A DNA stretch of 10,755 bases from an uncultured Clostridium sp. Lineage in GTDB: Bacteria > Bacillota_A > Clostridia > TANB77 > CAG-508. Made by a program: the position numbers and the translations under genes. The notes beneath the pieces are model-generated. The model was given only the letters and a program-made list of their open reading frames with translations. It was not told the origin of the DNA and ran no database searches. Where the stretch lies: assembly GCA_947244675.1 (NCBI GenBank), contig CAMXLV010000053.1, positions 1-10,755 of the forward strand, given 5' to 3'. Numbering within the stretch: the stretch's first letter is position 1; each line of letters opens with the position of its first letter. Shown here piece by piece: positions 1-5,208 of the stretch.

Positions 1-48
1 AAGGCTGTAACAGAGGAATATAGAAATATAAAAAATATAGAAATATAA
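1..48 (+). CDS. possible 3' end of an upstream gene (15 codons, partial)
   Basis: Frame 1 is open from the window edge to a TAA at 46-48, while the other two plus frames close sooner. The reading would end in KAVTEEYRNIKNIEI. It stops 16 nt before the ATG of the reverse transcriptase gene, as an operon partner might. Fifteen codons are too few to recognise, and chance is a fair explanation. Confidence 0.25.
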   Translation, partial: KAVTEEYRNIKNIEI

Positions 49-64
49 AATATGAGGAGTTAGT

Positions 65-2083
65 ATGAAAAAAATATCAGATGTAATAACAGAAGAACTA
101 TTTGTAAATGCATATAAAATATGTAAAAAATATTCAGAAAAGGAATTTATAACAGATATAAATTTAATGTTATTAAAAAATGCATTTCAGTCAATAACAG
201 AAAACAATGTAAGAGCATATTATCAAAAATACATAAAATCAGAAATATTTTATGCTGTTCCATATCTTTTTTCTGCAGATACAGTTTCCATTCCTAAAAA
301 TGTTAATGGATTGAGAGAATATAAATTTTTTACAATGATGTCTATGATTTTGTATAATGCAGTAGGGCTACTATTTGTAGATGTATGTAATGAATTTCTA
401 AATAAAGTTAAGTTCGAGAACAGAAATGTTTTTCACTTTTCACCTACTAGATTTTTTAGTAATGATGATGGATGGAAATCTCAAAATGAATATGCGAAGC
501 AATATACAAAATTTACAGATAAAATGGAAGAAATTATAGAAGAAGGAGATGTAGTCCTAAAAATTGATATAAGTAATTATTTTGACACAATGAAGCATGA
601 AAAATTGGTCAATTTGTTAAAAGAACTTGGTTTAGAATCAAAATTAGCTATATATGATATTGATGAGAAGGCTAGGGATACTTTATTATTTTATTTTGAA
701 TCACTTATGAATAAAAAACAGGGCATTCCTCAGGGAAAAGTTAATTGTGTATCAGATCTGTATGGATTATTATATTTATTACCACTAGATTTTAATATAA
801 TAGATATTTGTGATAAATACAATTTAGATTATAAGGCAATGATTAGATATGTAGATGATACAATGATTATTTTTAGAAATAAGAATAAGTTAACAAATAA
901 AGAAATTTTTAAAGAGTTATCTAAATTAGAACAAGAATTATCACTATTCTTAAATAATGAATTAATGATAAGAATAAATGAAAAAAAGACAGAATATACA
1001 GTAATACACGATAAAGATTCCAGGGAAGAATTTATTGAAAAAAATACAAAAAAGGTTTCAAATGTAGAGAATGTAGAAAAAGATAATACTAGAAGTGAAG
1101 AGATAGAGAAAAAAATTAATGAAATGCTAGAAGTAGTTAAAAAATATAAATTCACAGATGAAGAAAAATTCGAATTTAAAATTACAGATAAAAACAAAGA
1201 AAAACTTAAGGTGGTTTTTGATAAAGATATTAAAAATTATTTAAAAAAATCTGAAATAAAAACTAATATAAGAAAGATATTAAGTAATTTAGATATAGAA
1301 TTAACTGTGAGTCAAATGAATATTTTAATTGCACTATTTTTTATTAGTGATAAAAATACGAATATATATTTAGATATTTTAGTTAATTATATTTTAAATA
1401 ATTTGGATTTAAAGGACAAAAGACTATTACATATAATTTTATTAATGATTAGTCAAGGAATAGATTTTAACGAGTATGAGGAGTTTAATTTATATATTGA
1501 TAAAAATAGAGATGAGTTATTTAAAGACAATTATGGTAAATATATTCTAATATTGAAAAGAATTATAAAAAATGATACTTTTATTGATATATTAGGAGAT
1601 GAAGGTATATTCAATCAAATAAACTATGAATTTAATAAAAATTCTAAATACTCTAGAAAAATACTTTGTGAAAATAATACTATGTATAATAAATTAATTG
1701 TAGAAATAGTAAAATTAGAAAATGTAAATGAATCTATAATAAATCAGTTAAAATGGTATGTCTATAATATAAGAAATGGTAATTTAGATTCAGCTTTTAA
1801 TCATTTTCATAATTTATTTCACGAAATATGCAAGGAAAAATTTAAATTAAATGACCAGGATACAGTAGATATAATAATTAATAAATTATATAAAAGTAAT
1901 ATTATTGGCAATAAGGAAGAAATATTAATAAGAAAATTTTATGATAGAAGAAATTTCAACCCAGTTTCTCACCCAAGTAAAAATGGTAAGGCATCAGTAA
2001 AAATTTCTAAGGAAATTTTAGAAGAATTTGAGGATGGAATAATAGAAATATTGCTAAAAATAATAAACCAAGGCGAGAATTAA
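65..2083 (+). CDS. AbiA-type abortive infection reverse transcriptase with C-terminal HEPN-like domain
   Basis: Predicted cytoplasmic anti-phage protein of 672 residues. Reverse transcriptase motifs are visible: motif A as LKIDIS with D168, motif B as QGIPQG at 219-224, and motif C as RYVDDT with D264/D265, so the catalytic triad is intact. Residues 315-390 are a charged Lys/Glu-rich linker. Residues 390-570 look all-helical, as expected of the HEAT-like repeats of Abi polymerases. The C-terminus has a HEPN-type R-x6-H signature, RRNFNPVSHP, with R629 and H636. Reverse transcriptase plus helical repeats plus terminal HEPN is the AbiA architecture (about 630 residues in Lactococcus), as opposed to AbiK or Abi-P2, which lack the HEPN. 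Known Abi polymerases make DNA without a template and arrest growth of infected cells; that this one does so is inferred. GAGGAG at 54-59 supports the start. No maturase or X domain is seen, so a group II intron RT is unlikely. Confidence 0.8.
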   Translation: MKKISDVITEELFVNAYKICKKYSEKEFITDINLMLLKNAFQSITENNVRAYYQKYIKSEIFYAVPYLFSADTVSIPKNVNGLREYKFFTMMSMILYNAVGLLFVDVCNEFLNKVKFENRNVFHFSPTRFFSNDDGWKSQNEYAKQYTKFTDKMEEIIEEGDVVLKIDISNYFDTMKHEKLVNLLKELGLESKLAIYDIDEKARDTLLFYFESLMNKKQGIPQGKVNCVSDLYGLLYLLPLDFNIIDICDKYNLDYKAMIRYVDDTMIIFRNKNKLTNKEIFKELSKLEQELSLFLNNELMIRINEKKTEYTVIHDKDSREEFIEKNTKKVSNVENVEKDNTRSEEIEKKINEMLEVVKKYKFTDEEKFEFKITDKNKEKLKVVFDKDIKNYLKKSEIKTNIRKILSNLDIELTVSQMNILIALFFISDKNTNIYLDILVNYILNNLDLKDKRLLHIILLMISQGIDFNEYEEFNLYIDKNRDELFKDNYGKYILILKRIIKNDTFIDILGDEGIFNQINYEFNKNSKYSRKILCENNTMYNKLIVEIVKLENVNESIINQLKWYVYNIRNGNLDSAFNHFHNLFHEICKEKFKLNDQDTVDIIINKLYKSNIIGNKEEILIRKFYDRRNFNPVSHPSKNGKASVKISKEILEEFEDGIIEILLKIINQGEN

Positions 2084-2093
2084 CTCGCCTTTT
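2070..2093 (+). terminator. intrinsic terminator overlapping the RT stop codon
   Basis: A perfect 8-bp stem, AAGGCGAG (2070-2077) with CTCGCCTT (2084-2091), has the loop AATTAA and a short T run. The loop contains the TAA stop codon (2081-2083), so the last sense codons form the 5' arm. The T tract is only four bases, so strength is uncertain. Confidence 0.65.
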
Positions 2094-2111
2094 AAGTGCA
2101 ATTTATATTTT

Positions 2112-2134
2112 TAAAGTGCAAAATTTGCACTTTA
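2112..2134. repeat. 11-bp inverted repeat between convergent genes
   Basis: TAAAGTGCAAA (2112-2122) and TTTGCACTTTA (2124-2134) are exact inverted copies around one base, and a further direct copy of AAGTGCA lies at 2094-2100. The right arm includes the stop codon of the minus-strand gene. It may be a weak terminator for that gene or a protein-binding palindrome. Neither strand shows a long T tract after the stem. Confidence 0.5.
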
Positions 2135-2437
2135 AGATTGAATATTATTTTCTTCACAACCTTTAATAAGTTGTACACCATCTACAAAACCATTTCTATA
2201 ATATTTTTCTCTCCAATAACAAATATAATCAAGAAAATTATCATCAATCTTATCAAACTGTTTCTTAACATATTTTTTATTCTGATTAGGAACATTTCTC
2301 AAAATATTTTCAAAAAATTCATCAAAATAAATATCATATTTCTTATCTTGATTATTGGTAAAAGGAAAAAGTGTAGATTCTCTACATTCTATCCATTCTT
2401 TTAAAATATCATCATTAACTTCTCTAAAATTATTCAT
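2132..2437 (-). CDS. small hypothetical protein, 101 aa
   Basis: I do not recognise the family. The start is taken at ATG 2437-2435 because a clean GGAGG lies 8 nt upstream on the minus strand; an in-frame ATG ten codons further up has no such site. The 101-residue protein is soluble, acidic and aromatic-rich, with no signal peptide or membrane segment. Notable stretches are an early ECREST, a central FFENILRNVPNQ and a late YWREKYYRNGFVDG. It reads toward the reverse transcriptase gene and its stop is only 48 nt from that gene's stop. Short acidic proteins of this sort are often mobile-element cargo, and the integrase-like scrap and decayed gene next to it fit that setting. A partner role with the Abi protein cannot be shown from sequence. 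Confidence 0.6.
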   Translation of the reverse strand: MNNFREVNDDILKEWIECRESTLFPFTNNQDKKYDIYFDEFFENILRNVPNQNKKYVKKQFDKIDDNFLDYICYWREKYYRNGFVDGVQLIKGCEENNIQS

Positions 2438-2539
2438 TGTTAAAACCTCCATTTTTATAAATTTCAAAATTTAACACATCAAAACACAATAAAACTTGCA
2501 AATACAAATTCAAAAATTCATTGAAATTTAATGTATTTG

Positions 2540-2602
2540 ATGCCTTAAAAAAGTGGGGACAAATTGGGGACAATCGTTGCAAAAAAGCACAAAATTTAAC
2601 CT
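2540..2602 (+). pseudogene. integrase C-terminal-tail-like remnant
   Basis: In one plus frame the segment reads DALKKWGQIGDNRCKKAQ, ending at TAA 2600-2602. The DNA carries a near-tandem GGGGACAA repeat at 2556-2572. C-terminal tails with this WGQ/GD look occur on tyrosine integrases of Clostridia mobile elements, from memory of such sequences. No catalytic part of an integrase is nearby, so at most this is a leftover tail. Chance cannot be excluded. Confidence 0.22.
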
Positions 2603-2738
2603 AATTCATAATCACACAAATTCGCCATAACCCTATTAAAACCAATAAAAACTCAAGTTAACAAAATTTCTCAAAAACACTAATTAAATTCTCATAACCC
2701 GAAGGTTTTAATTTATACTAATGTAAAAAATACGTATA

Positions 2739-2767
2739 TTGGAATAATTTAAATTTTATGGTATAAT
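2739..2767 (+). promoter_or_regulatory. predicted sigma-A promoter upstream of the decayed gene
   Basis: TTGGAA (2739-2744) and TATAAT (2762-2767) are separated by 17 nt. The position suits transcription of the degenerate gene that begins about 60 nt downstream. No intact gene now lies immediately behind it. Confidence 0.5.
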
Positions 2768-2829
2768 CATGAAAAATAAGTTAGTAGTTATATCAGTTTT
2801 GCTAACAAATTAGAGTTTCGTAAGTGATA

Positions 2830-3187
2830 ATGTATAGTAACGAGTTCAAAAAAGAGTTGATAGATGATTATAATTTGATTTTATATTGAGAGGTTATTAA
2901 ATAGAAAATTTTCTTATCTGGAAAACGAATGGATAAAAGAAAAAACTGAAATTAATTTTTAGATTTATAAAAAAAGTGCTAAAAGATGAAGAAGAAAGAA
3001 AAAACAAATTAAATATTTACCAGAGATCAAAGATGAGAATATAGACGAAAATTGAAATGAAAAATATATCGAAGCAAAAACTACAAAATGGGGATTGAAT
3101 AATGTTTTTCATATTTCTGAAAAAGATGCTGTAAAAAGAGATAAATTACAAGCCGATAATCATACATGTAGAATAGGTGGGAAATAA
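2830..3187 (+). pseudogene. decayed gene, possible HNH endonuclease remnant
   Basis: Protein-like segments follow one another across frames: 2830-2878 in frame 1 (start MYSNEFKKELIDDY), 2879-2960 in frame 2 (with YLENEWIKEKTEI), 2961-3010 in frame 3 (with FIKKVLKDEEERKNKL), and 3011-3187 in frame 2 (with KTTKWGLNNVFHISEKDAV). Joining them needs three frameshifts, and a TGA at 3053 would have to be read through, most simply a former Trp codon. The end reads RDKLQADNHTCRIGGK then stop. That resembles the opening of an HNH nuclease zinc/His motif, RDxxTCxxCG, with the second Cys changed to Gly and the catalytic remainder missing. The family assignment is tentative. The decay and the high Lys/Glu content of a once-coding region are clear. 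Confidence 0.5.
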
Positions 3188-3270
3188 TTAAAAAAAGAAA
3201 AGATTAAAGCAAAGATAGAAAATATTAAATTTTAGGAAAAAACAATTAAATTGATGAAAGGAGGACCGAT

Positions 3271-3624
3271 ATGAAAACAATTTTTATTGAATATCCAAAA
3301 TGTTCAACTTGTAAGAAAGCGAAGAAATGGCTAGAAGATAATAAGATTAAGTTTATAGACAGAAACATTGTAGAAGAAACGCCAACAGTAATAGAATTAA
3401 CAGAATGGATAAAAGCTAGTGGACAAGATATCAAGAAATTCTTTAATACTAGTGGATTAAAGTATAAAGAGTTAAACTTAAAAGAAAAGCTAACAACTAT
3501 GAGTGATAAAGAAAAAATTAAGTTACTTGCTAGTGATGGTATGCTTATAAAAAGACCATTATTAGTAACAGATAAAGGCATTTCAGCAGGATTTAAAGAA
3601 GATAATTGGAAAAAAATATTATAA
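3271..3624 (+). CDS. ArsC/Spx-fold (YffB/YusI-like) thioredoxin-family protein
   Basis: A 117-residue cytoplasmic protein of the arsenate reductase / Spx superfamily. The N-terminus IEYPKCSTCKKAKKWL carries the CxxC pair C11/C14, followed by a helix. The C-terminal half has LIKRPLLVTDKG with R95-P96, the conserved cis-Pro region of the family, then GFKEDNW. Length matches YffB/YusI proteins. No arsR or arsenite pump is beside it, so it is better called an ArsC-family protein than a proven arsenate reductase. Spx itself binds RNA polymerase and has a different RPI motif, so Spx is less likely. Thiol-dependent reduction is the plausible chemistry. AAGGAGG 9 nt upstream fixes the start. It stands alone, behind a decayed gene and ahead of a strong terminator. 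Confidence 0.85.
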   Translation: MKTIFIEYPKCSTCKKAKKWLEDNKIKFIDRNIVEETPTVIELTEWIKASGQDIKKFFNTSGLKYKELNLKEKLTTMSDKEKIKLLASDGMLIKRPLLVTDKGISAGFKEDNWKKIL

Positions 3625-3645
3625 TAATATCAATTTATATAAGGA

Positions 3646-3756
3646 TTATATATTATTATAAAAAATCAAGTACAAAGAAATATATGTACTTGTTTTTTTA
3701 TGGACAACATCTGCTACAAACATTAAATCCCTGCAAGATTGCAGAGCTTTTATCAT
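3646..3756 (-). CDS. questionable short minus-strand ORF (36 aa) or gene remnant
   Basis: Reading from ATG 3756-3754 gives MIKALQSCRDLMFVADVV and then a hydrophobic tail to TAA at 3648-3646. The frame stays open upstream to 3813, adding a protein-like IACSVYNSGENAK, so this may be the remnant of a longer coding region. No ribosome binding site precedes the ATG. A TTGCAA/TATAAT promoter lies just upstream on the same strand. The terminator at 3667-3699 lies inside the last third of the frame, so a full-length product is doubtful and a small RNA is an equal possibility. Confidence 0.25.
   Translation of the reverse strand: MIKALQSCRDLMFVADVVHKKTSTYISLYLIFYNNI
3667..3699. terminator. bidirectional intrinsic terminator
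   Basis: CAAGTACA (3667-3674) pairs with TGTACTTG (3685-3692). Seven Ts follow on the plus strand (3693-3699), which suits the ArsC-family gene. On the minus strand the same stem is followed by ATTTTTTA, so it can also end transcripts coming from 3775 leftward. Confidence 0.8.
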
Positions 3757-3774
3757 TTTCGCATTTTCACCACT

Positions 3775-3803
3775 ATTATACACACTACATGCGATTTTTG
3801 CAA
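3775..3803 (-). promoter_or_regulatory. predicted minus-strand promoter
   Basis: On the minus strand TTGCAA (3803-3798) and TATAAT (3780-3775) are spaced by 17 nt. Transcription would start near 3768 and could stop at the terminator around 3665, giving an RNA of roughly 105-115 nt. Confidence 0.4.
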
Positions 3804-3883
3804 ATATATCATATTAAAAGCAACCAAAATAAATATATTAGAGTGTGTAGAAAGAGAAAACCAACCTTGATAGTTTACATAAC

Positions 3884-3912
3884 TTGATTAAACTGCCAAA
3901 ATATGCTATAAT
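3884..3912 (+). promoter_or_regulatory. sigma-A promoter of the 261-aa gene
   Basis: TTGATT (3884-3889) and TATAAT (3907-3912) are 17 nt apart. The -10 ends 31 nt before the ATG at 3944, leaving a leader just long enough for the GGAGG site. Confidence 0.75.
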
Positions 3913-3943
3913 ATAAGAGTTAATTAAACATTTGGAGGTTTTT

Positions 3944-4729
3944 ATGGAAAGGGAAAATAATATTAATTTAGAAGAAGTTTACAAATATAGAAGTAAATTA
4001 ATAGATTGTGGAAAAAGAGTTGGACTTGAAAATCCGGACAGATTAAGTTTAGACGAGATAAAAGCGTTAACTTCTAGAGTTTTTGAAGAATTAAATAAGA
4101 TTGATATGTCAATGGGGTTTCCACATCACGATACTGGATTAAGAAGACCAGCAAGCGTAGATAAATATAGGGAAACAGAGCTTTTCATAGATTTTATAGA
4201 TTGGTATAATATATTAGCTACTCCAAGTAATGTTATTTTAGGATATGTGCAAAGAAATTATCCTAAAAATAAATATCCTAGAGTAATGTGTGTTGGTGAT
4301 GGAGAACATTGCCACTTAGGAAGAAAGCTAGCGGGATTAGGGTATACAGTGGTTGTAGTCGACCCTGTCTCTAAAAAAGAATTTGATATATCAAGACAAA
4401 GTAATGGTGGAAGACTTAAAGTTATTAATGGAGAATTTTACGAAAACTCAGAAGATATGATAAATTGGTCAAGCCTTATAGTCGGTGCGAAAGTGCCACA
4501 ATGTGCAGAAATTTTAACTAGTATTAGAAGCAAACCAACAGTCTTTAATATTAGTAATAATGCTGAAGTACATAATATGAGTTTTAATGGAAAACCGATT
4601 CAATCTTCTAAAGAACTTGAAGAAGCGATAGAAAAAATAAAAAGTGTAAAAAAGGAATGCCATACGGATTCTTTTGGAATGAAGAGTTATTTTTATGTAT
4701 GTGATCAAAGAACTTATGGCGAAAGATAA
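3944..4729 (+). CDS. conserved-looking hypothetical protein, 261 aa, Rossmann-like core
   Basis: I do not recognise this family. The start is ATG 3944, six bases after GGAGG (3934-3938); an in-frame TTG at 3932 overlaps that site and is rejected. The protein is soluble, with no signal or membrane segment. Residues 1-55 are helical and charged. At 56-70 comes a conserved-looking MGFPHHDTGLRRPAS. At 114-141 a beta strand, the Gly-rich turn GDGEHCHLGRKLAGLG and a second strand ending in VVVVDP resemble the first half of a Rossmann fold binding SAM or a dinucleotide. Then come a SLIVGAKVPQCAE segment and a C-terminal helix. His124, Cys123 and His60/61 could be functional. The next operon has its own promoter 10 nt after this stop, so a role in histidine uptake is not implied. 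Confidence 0.7.
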   Translation: MERENNINLEEVYKYRSKLIDCGKRVGLENPDRLSLDEIKALTSRVFEELNKIDMSMGFPHHDTGLRRPASVDKYRETELFIDFIDWYNILATPSNVILGYVQRNYPKNKYPRVMCVGDGEHCHLGRKLAGLGYTVVVVDPVSKKEFDISRQSNGGRLKVINGEFYENSEDMINWSSLIVGAKVPQCAEILTSIRSKPTVFNISNNAEVHNMSFNGKPIQSSKELEEAIEKIKSVKKECHTDSFGMKSYFYVCDQRTYGER

Positions 4730-4739
4730 ATATTAACAG

Positions 4740-4768
4740 TTGACAATATGTGGAAACCATGTTAAAAT
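4740..4768 (+). promoter_or_regulatory. near-consensus promoter of the histidine operon
   Basis: TTGACA (4740-4745) is a perfect -35, and TAAAAT (4763-4768) follows after a 17-nt spacer. Transcription would begin near 4775, a few bases before the first leader ribosome binding site. A strong constitutive promoter ahead of leader-peptide attenuators is the usual arrangement when control is exerted by termination. Confidence 0.85.
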
Positions 4769-4802
4769 ATAATACATAGAAATCAAAGGAGATTTATTTT
4801 TT

Positions 4803-4847
4803 ATGATAACAAATTTAAAAGGTAACAAACATCATCATAGAAAATAG
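4803..4847 (+). CDS. histidine leader peptide 1 (14 aa)
   Basis: A short reading frame, MITNLKGNKHHHRK, with three consecutive CAT His codons at 4830-4838 and a TAG stop at 4845-4847. AGGAG at 4787-4791 is its ribosome binding site (11-nt spacing). The stop codon overlaps the first RNA segment of the attenuator behind it. Its role is to report tRNA-His charging through ribosome position rather than to make a functional peptide. It ends in the same HHHRK as leader 2, whereas the N-terminal halves differ, as expected if only the His run is selected. Confidence 0.85.
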   Translation: MITNLKGNKHHHRK

Positions 4848-4937
4848 CTTGTGTCGAGAATTTAGGCACAGGCTCATTATGATGCTTGTGCCTTTAGTGT
4901 TTATAGCCTTAAGGTACAAAACCTTAAGGCTATTTTT
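4846..4937 (+). promoter_or_regulatory. attenuator 1: alternative RNA hairpins plus intrinsic terminator
   Basis: S1 AGCTTGTGTC (4846-4855) can pair with S2 GGCACAGGCT (4865-4874) over 10 bp including two G-U pairs. S2 can instead pair with S3 GCTTGTGCC (4884-4892) over 9 bp. S3, as TTGTGCCTT (4886-4894), can also pair over 9 bp with AAGGTACAA (4911-4919), which is the end of the terminator 5' arm plus most of its loop. The terminator is ATAGCCTTAAGGT (4903-4915) with ACCTTAAGGCTAT (4921-4933), followed by Ts. So 1:2 with 3:4 (read-through) excludes 2:3 with the terminator (stop). Pairings were worked out by hand; no folding energies were computed. Confidence 0.75.
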
Positions 4938-4972
4938 ATTTAATAGAAAAATTATTTAAAAGGAGAAATATT

Positions 4973-5017
4973 ATGAAAAATATTTTAATAATAAATATAC
5001 ATCATCATAGAAAATAG
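4973..5017 (+). CDS. histidine leader peptide 2 (14 aa)
   Basis: A second leader frame, MKNILIINIHHHRK, with three CAT codons at 5000-5008 and a TAG stop at 5015-5017. Its own AAAGGAG (4959-4965) sits 7 nt before the ATG. It lies 170 nt after leader 1, beyond that unit's terminator, so it is translated only on RNAs that escaped the first terminator. From the His run through S1 the two units are identical over 26 nt, whereas the leader N-termini are unrelated. Confidence 0.85.
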   Translation: MKNILIINIHHHRK

Positions 5018-5110
5018 CTTGTGTCCAAAATTTAGGCACAGGCTTAGAGCTGCTTGTGCCTTTAAAGTTTAAGACTTAGAGGTGCAGACCTTTAAGTCTT
5101 TTTGTTTTTA
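5016..5110 (+). promoter_or_regulatory. attenuator 2: alternative RNA hairpins plus intrinsic terminator
   Basis: Same design as unit 1. S1 is at 5016-5025, S2 at 5035-5044 and S3 at 5052-5060, with 1:2 and 2:3 mutually exclusive. S3, extended as TTGTGCCTTTAA (5054-5065), can pair over 12 bp (including G-U pairs) with TTAGAGGTGCAG (5076-5087). The terminator AAGACTTAGAGGT (5071-5083) with ACCTTTAAGTCTT (5088-5100) is followed by TTT-G-TTTTT. Both terminator arms and the antiterminator partner differ from unit 1, yet pairing is kept in both structures. That covariation supports a functional RNA. Confidence 0.75.
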
Positions 5111-5208
5111 GTAATTACTATTAAATACAGCCTTGGCAATTTTATAAAATTTGAAATTCTATTAAATAAAAAACTTTGATAAAAATAAAATTTTAGGAGG
5201 ATTTAAAA

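Noticed and set aside
829..1197. 122-codon minus-strand open frame inside the reverse transcriptase gene
   Set aside because: It is the Ser/Leu/Phe-rich shadow of an AT-rich coding region, with no ribosome binding site, and the plus strand has clear RT motifs.
2096..2404. 102-codon plus-strand open frame rich in Ile and Phe
   Set aside because: It is antisense to the small minus-strand gene, which has a good ribosome binding site and normal composition; this frame starts inside the palindrome region with no such site.
2438..2467. Longer N-terminus for the small minus-strand gene
   Set aside because: The extra ten codons cover the GGAGG site that precisely suits the inner ATG at 2437.
3606..3887. 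93-codon plus-strand open frame after the ArsC-family gene
   Set aside because: It starts inside the previous gene, runs through the terminator at 3667-3699, has no proper ribosome binding site and has an implausible composition.
3932..3943. TTG start for the 261-aa protein
   Set aside because: The TTG overlaps the ribosome binding site of the ATG at 3944.
4770..5110. T-box riboswitch for tRNA-His
   Set aside because: No T-box consensus (AGGGTGG-type antiterminator) or stem I is visible, whereas two translatable HHH leader frames with their own ribosome binding sites are.
4803..5110. CRISPR or simple duplicated repeat
   Set aside because: There are only two copies; they are asymmetric and contain translated frames and covarying terminators, so they are duplicated regulatory units.
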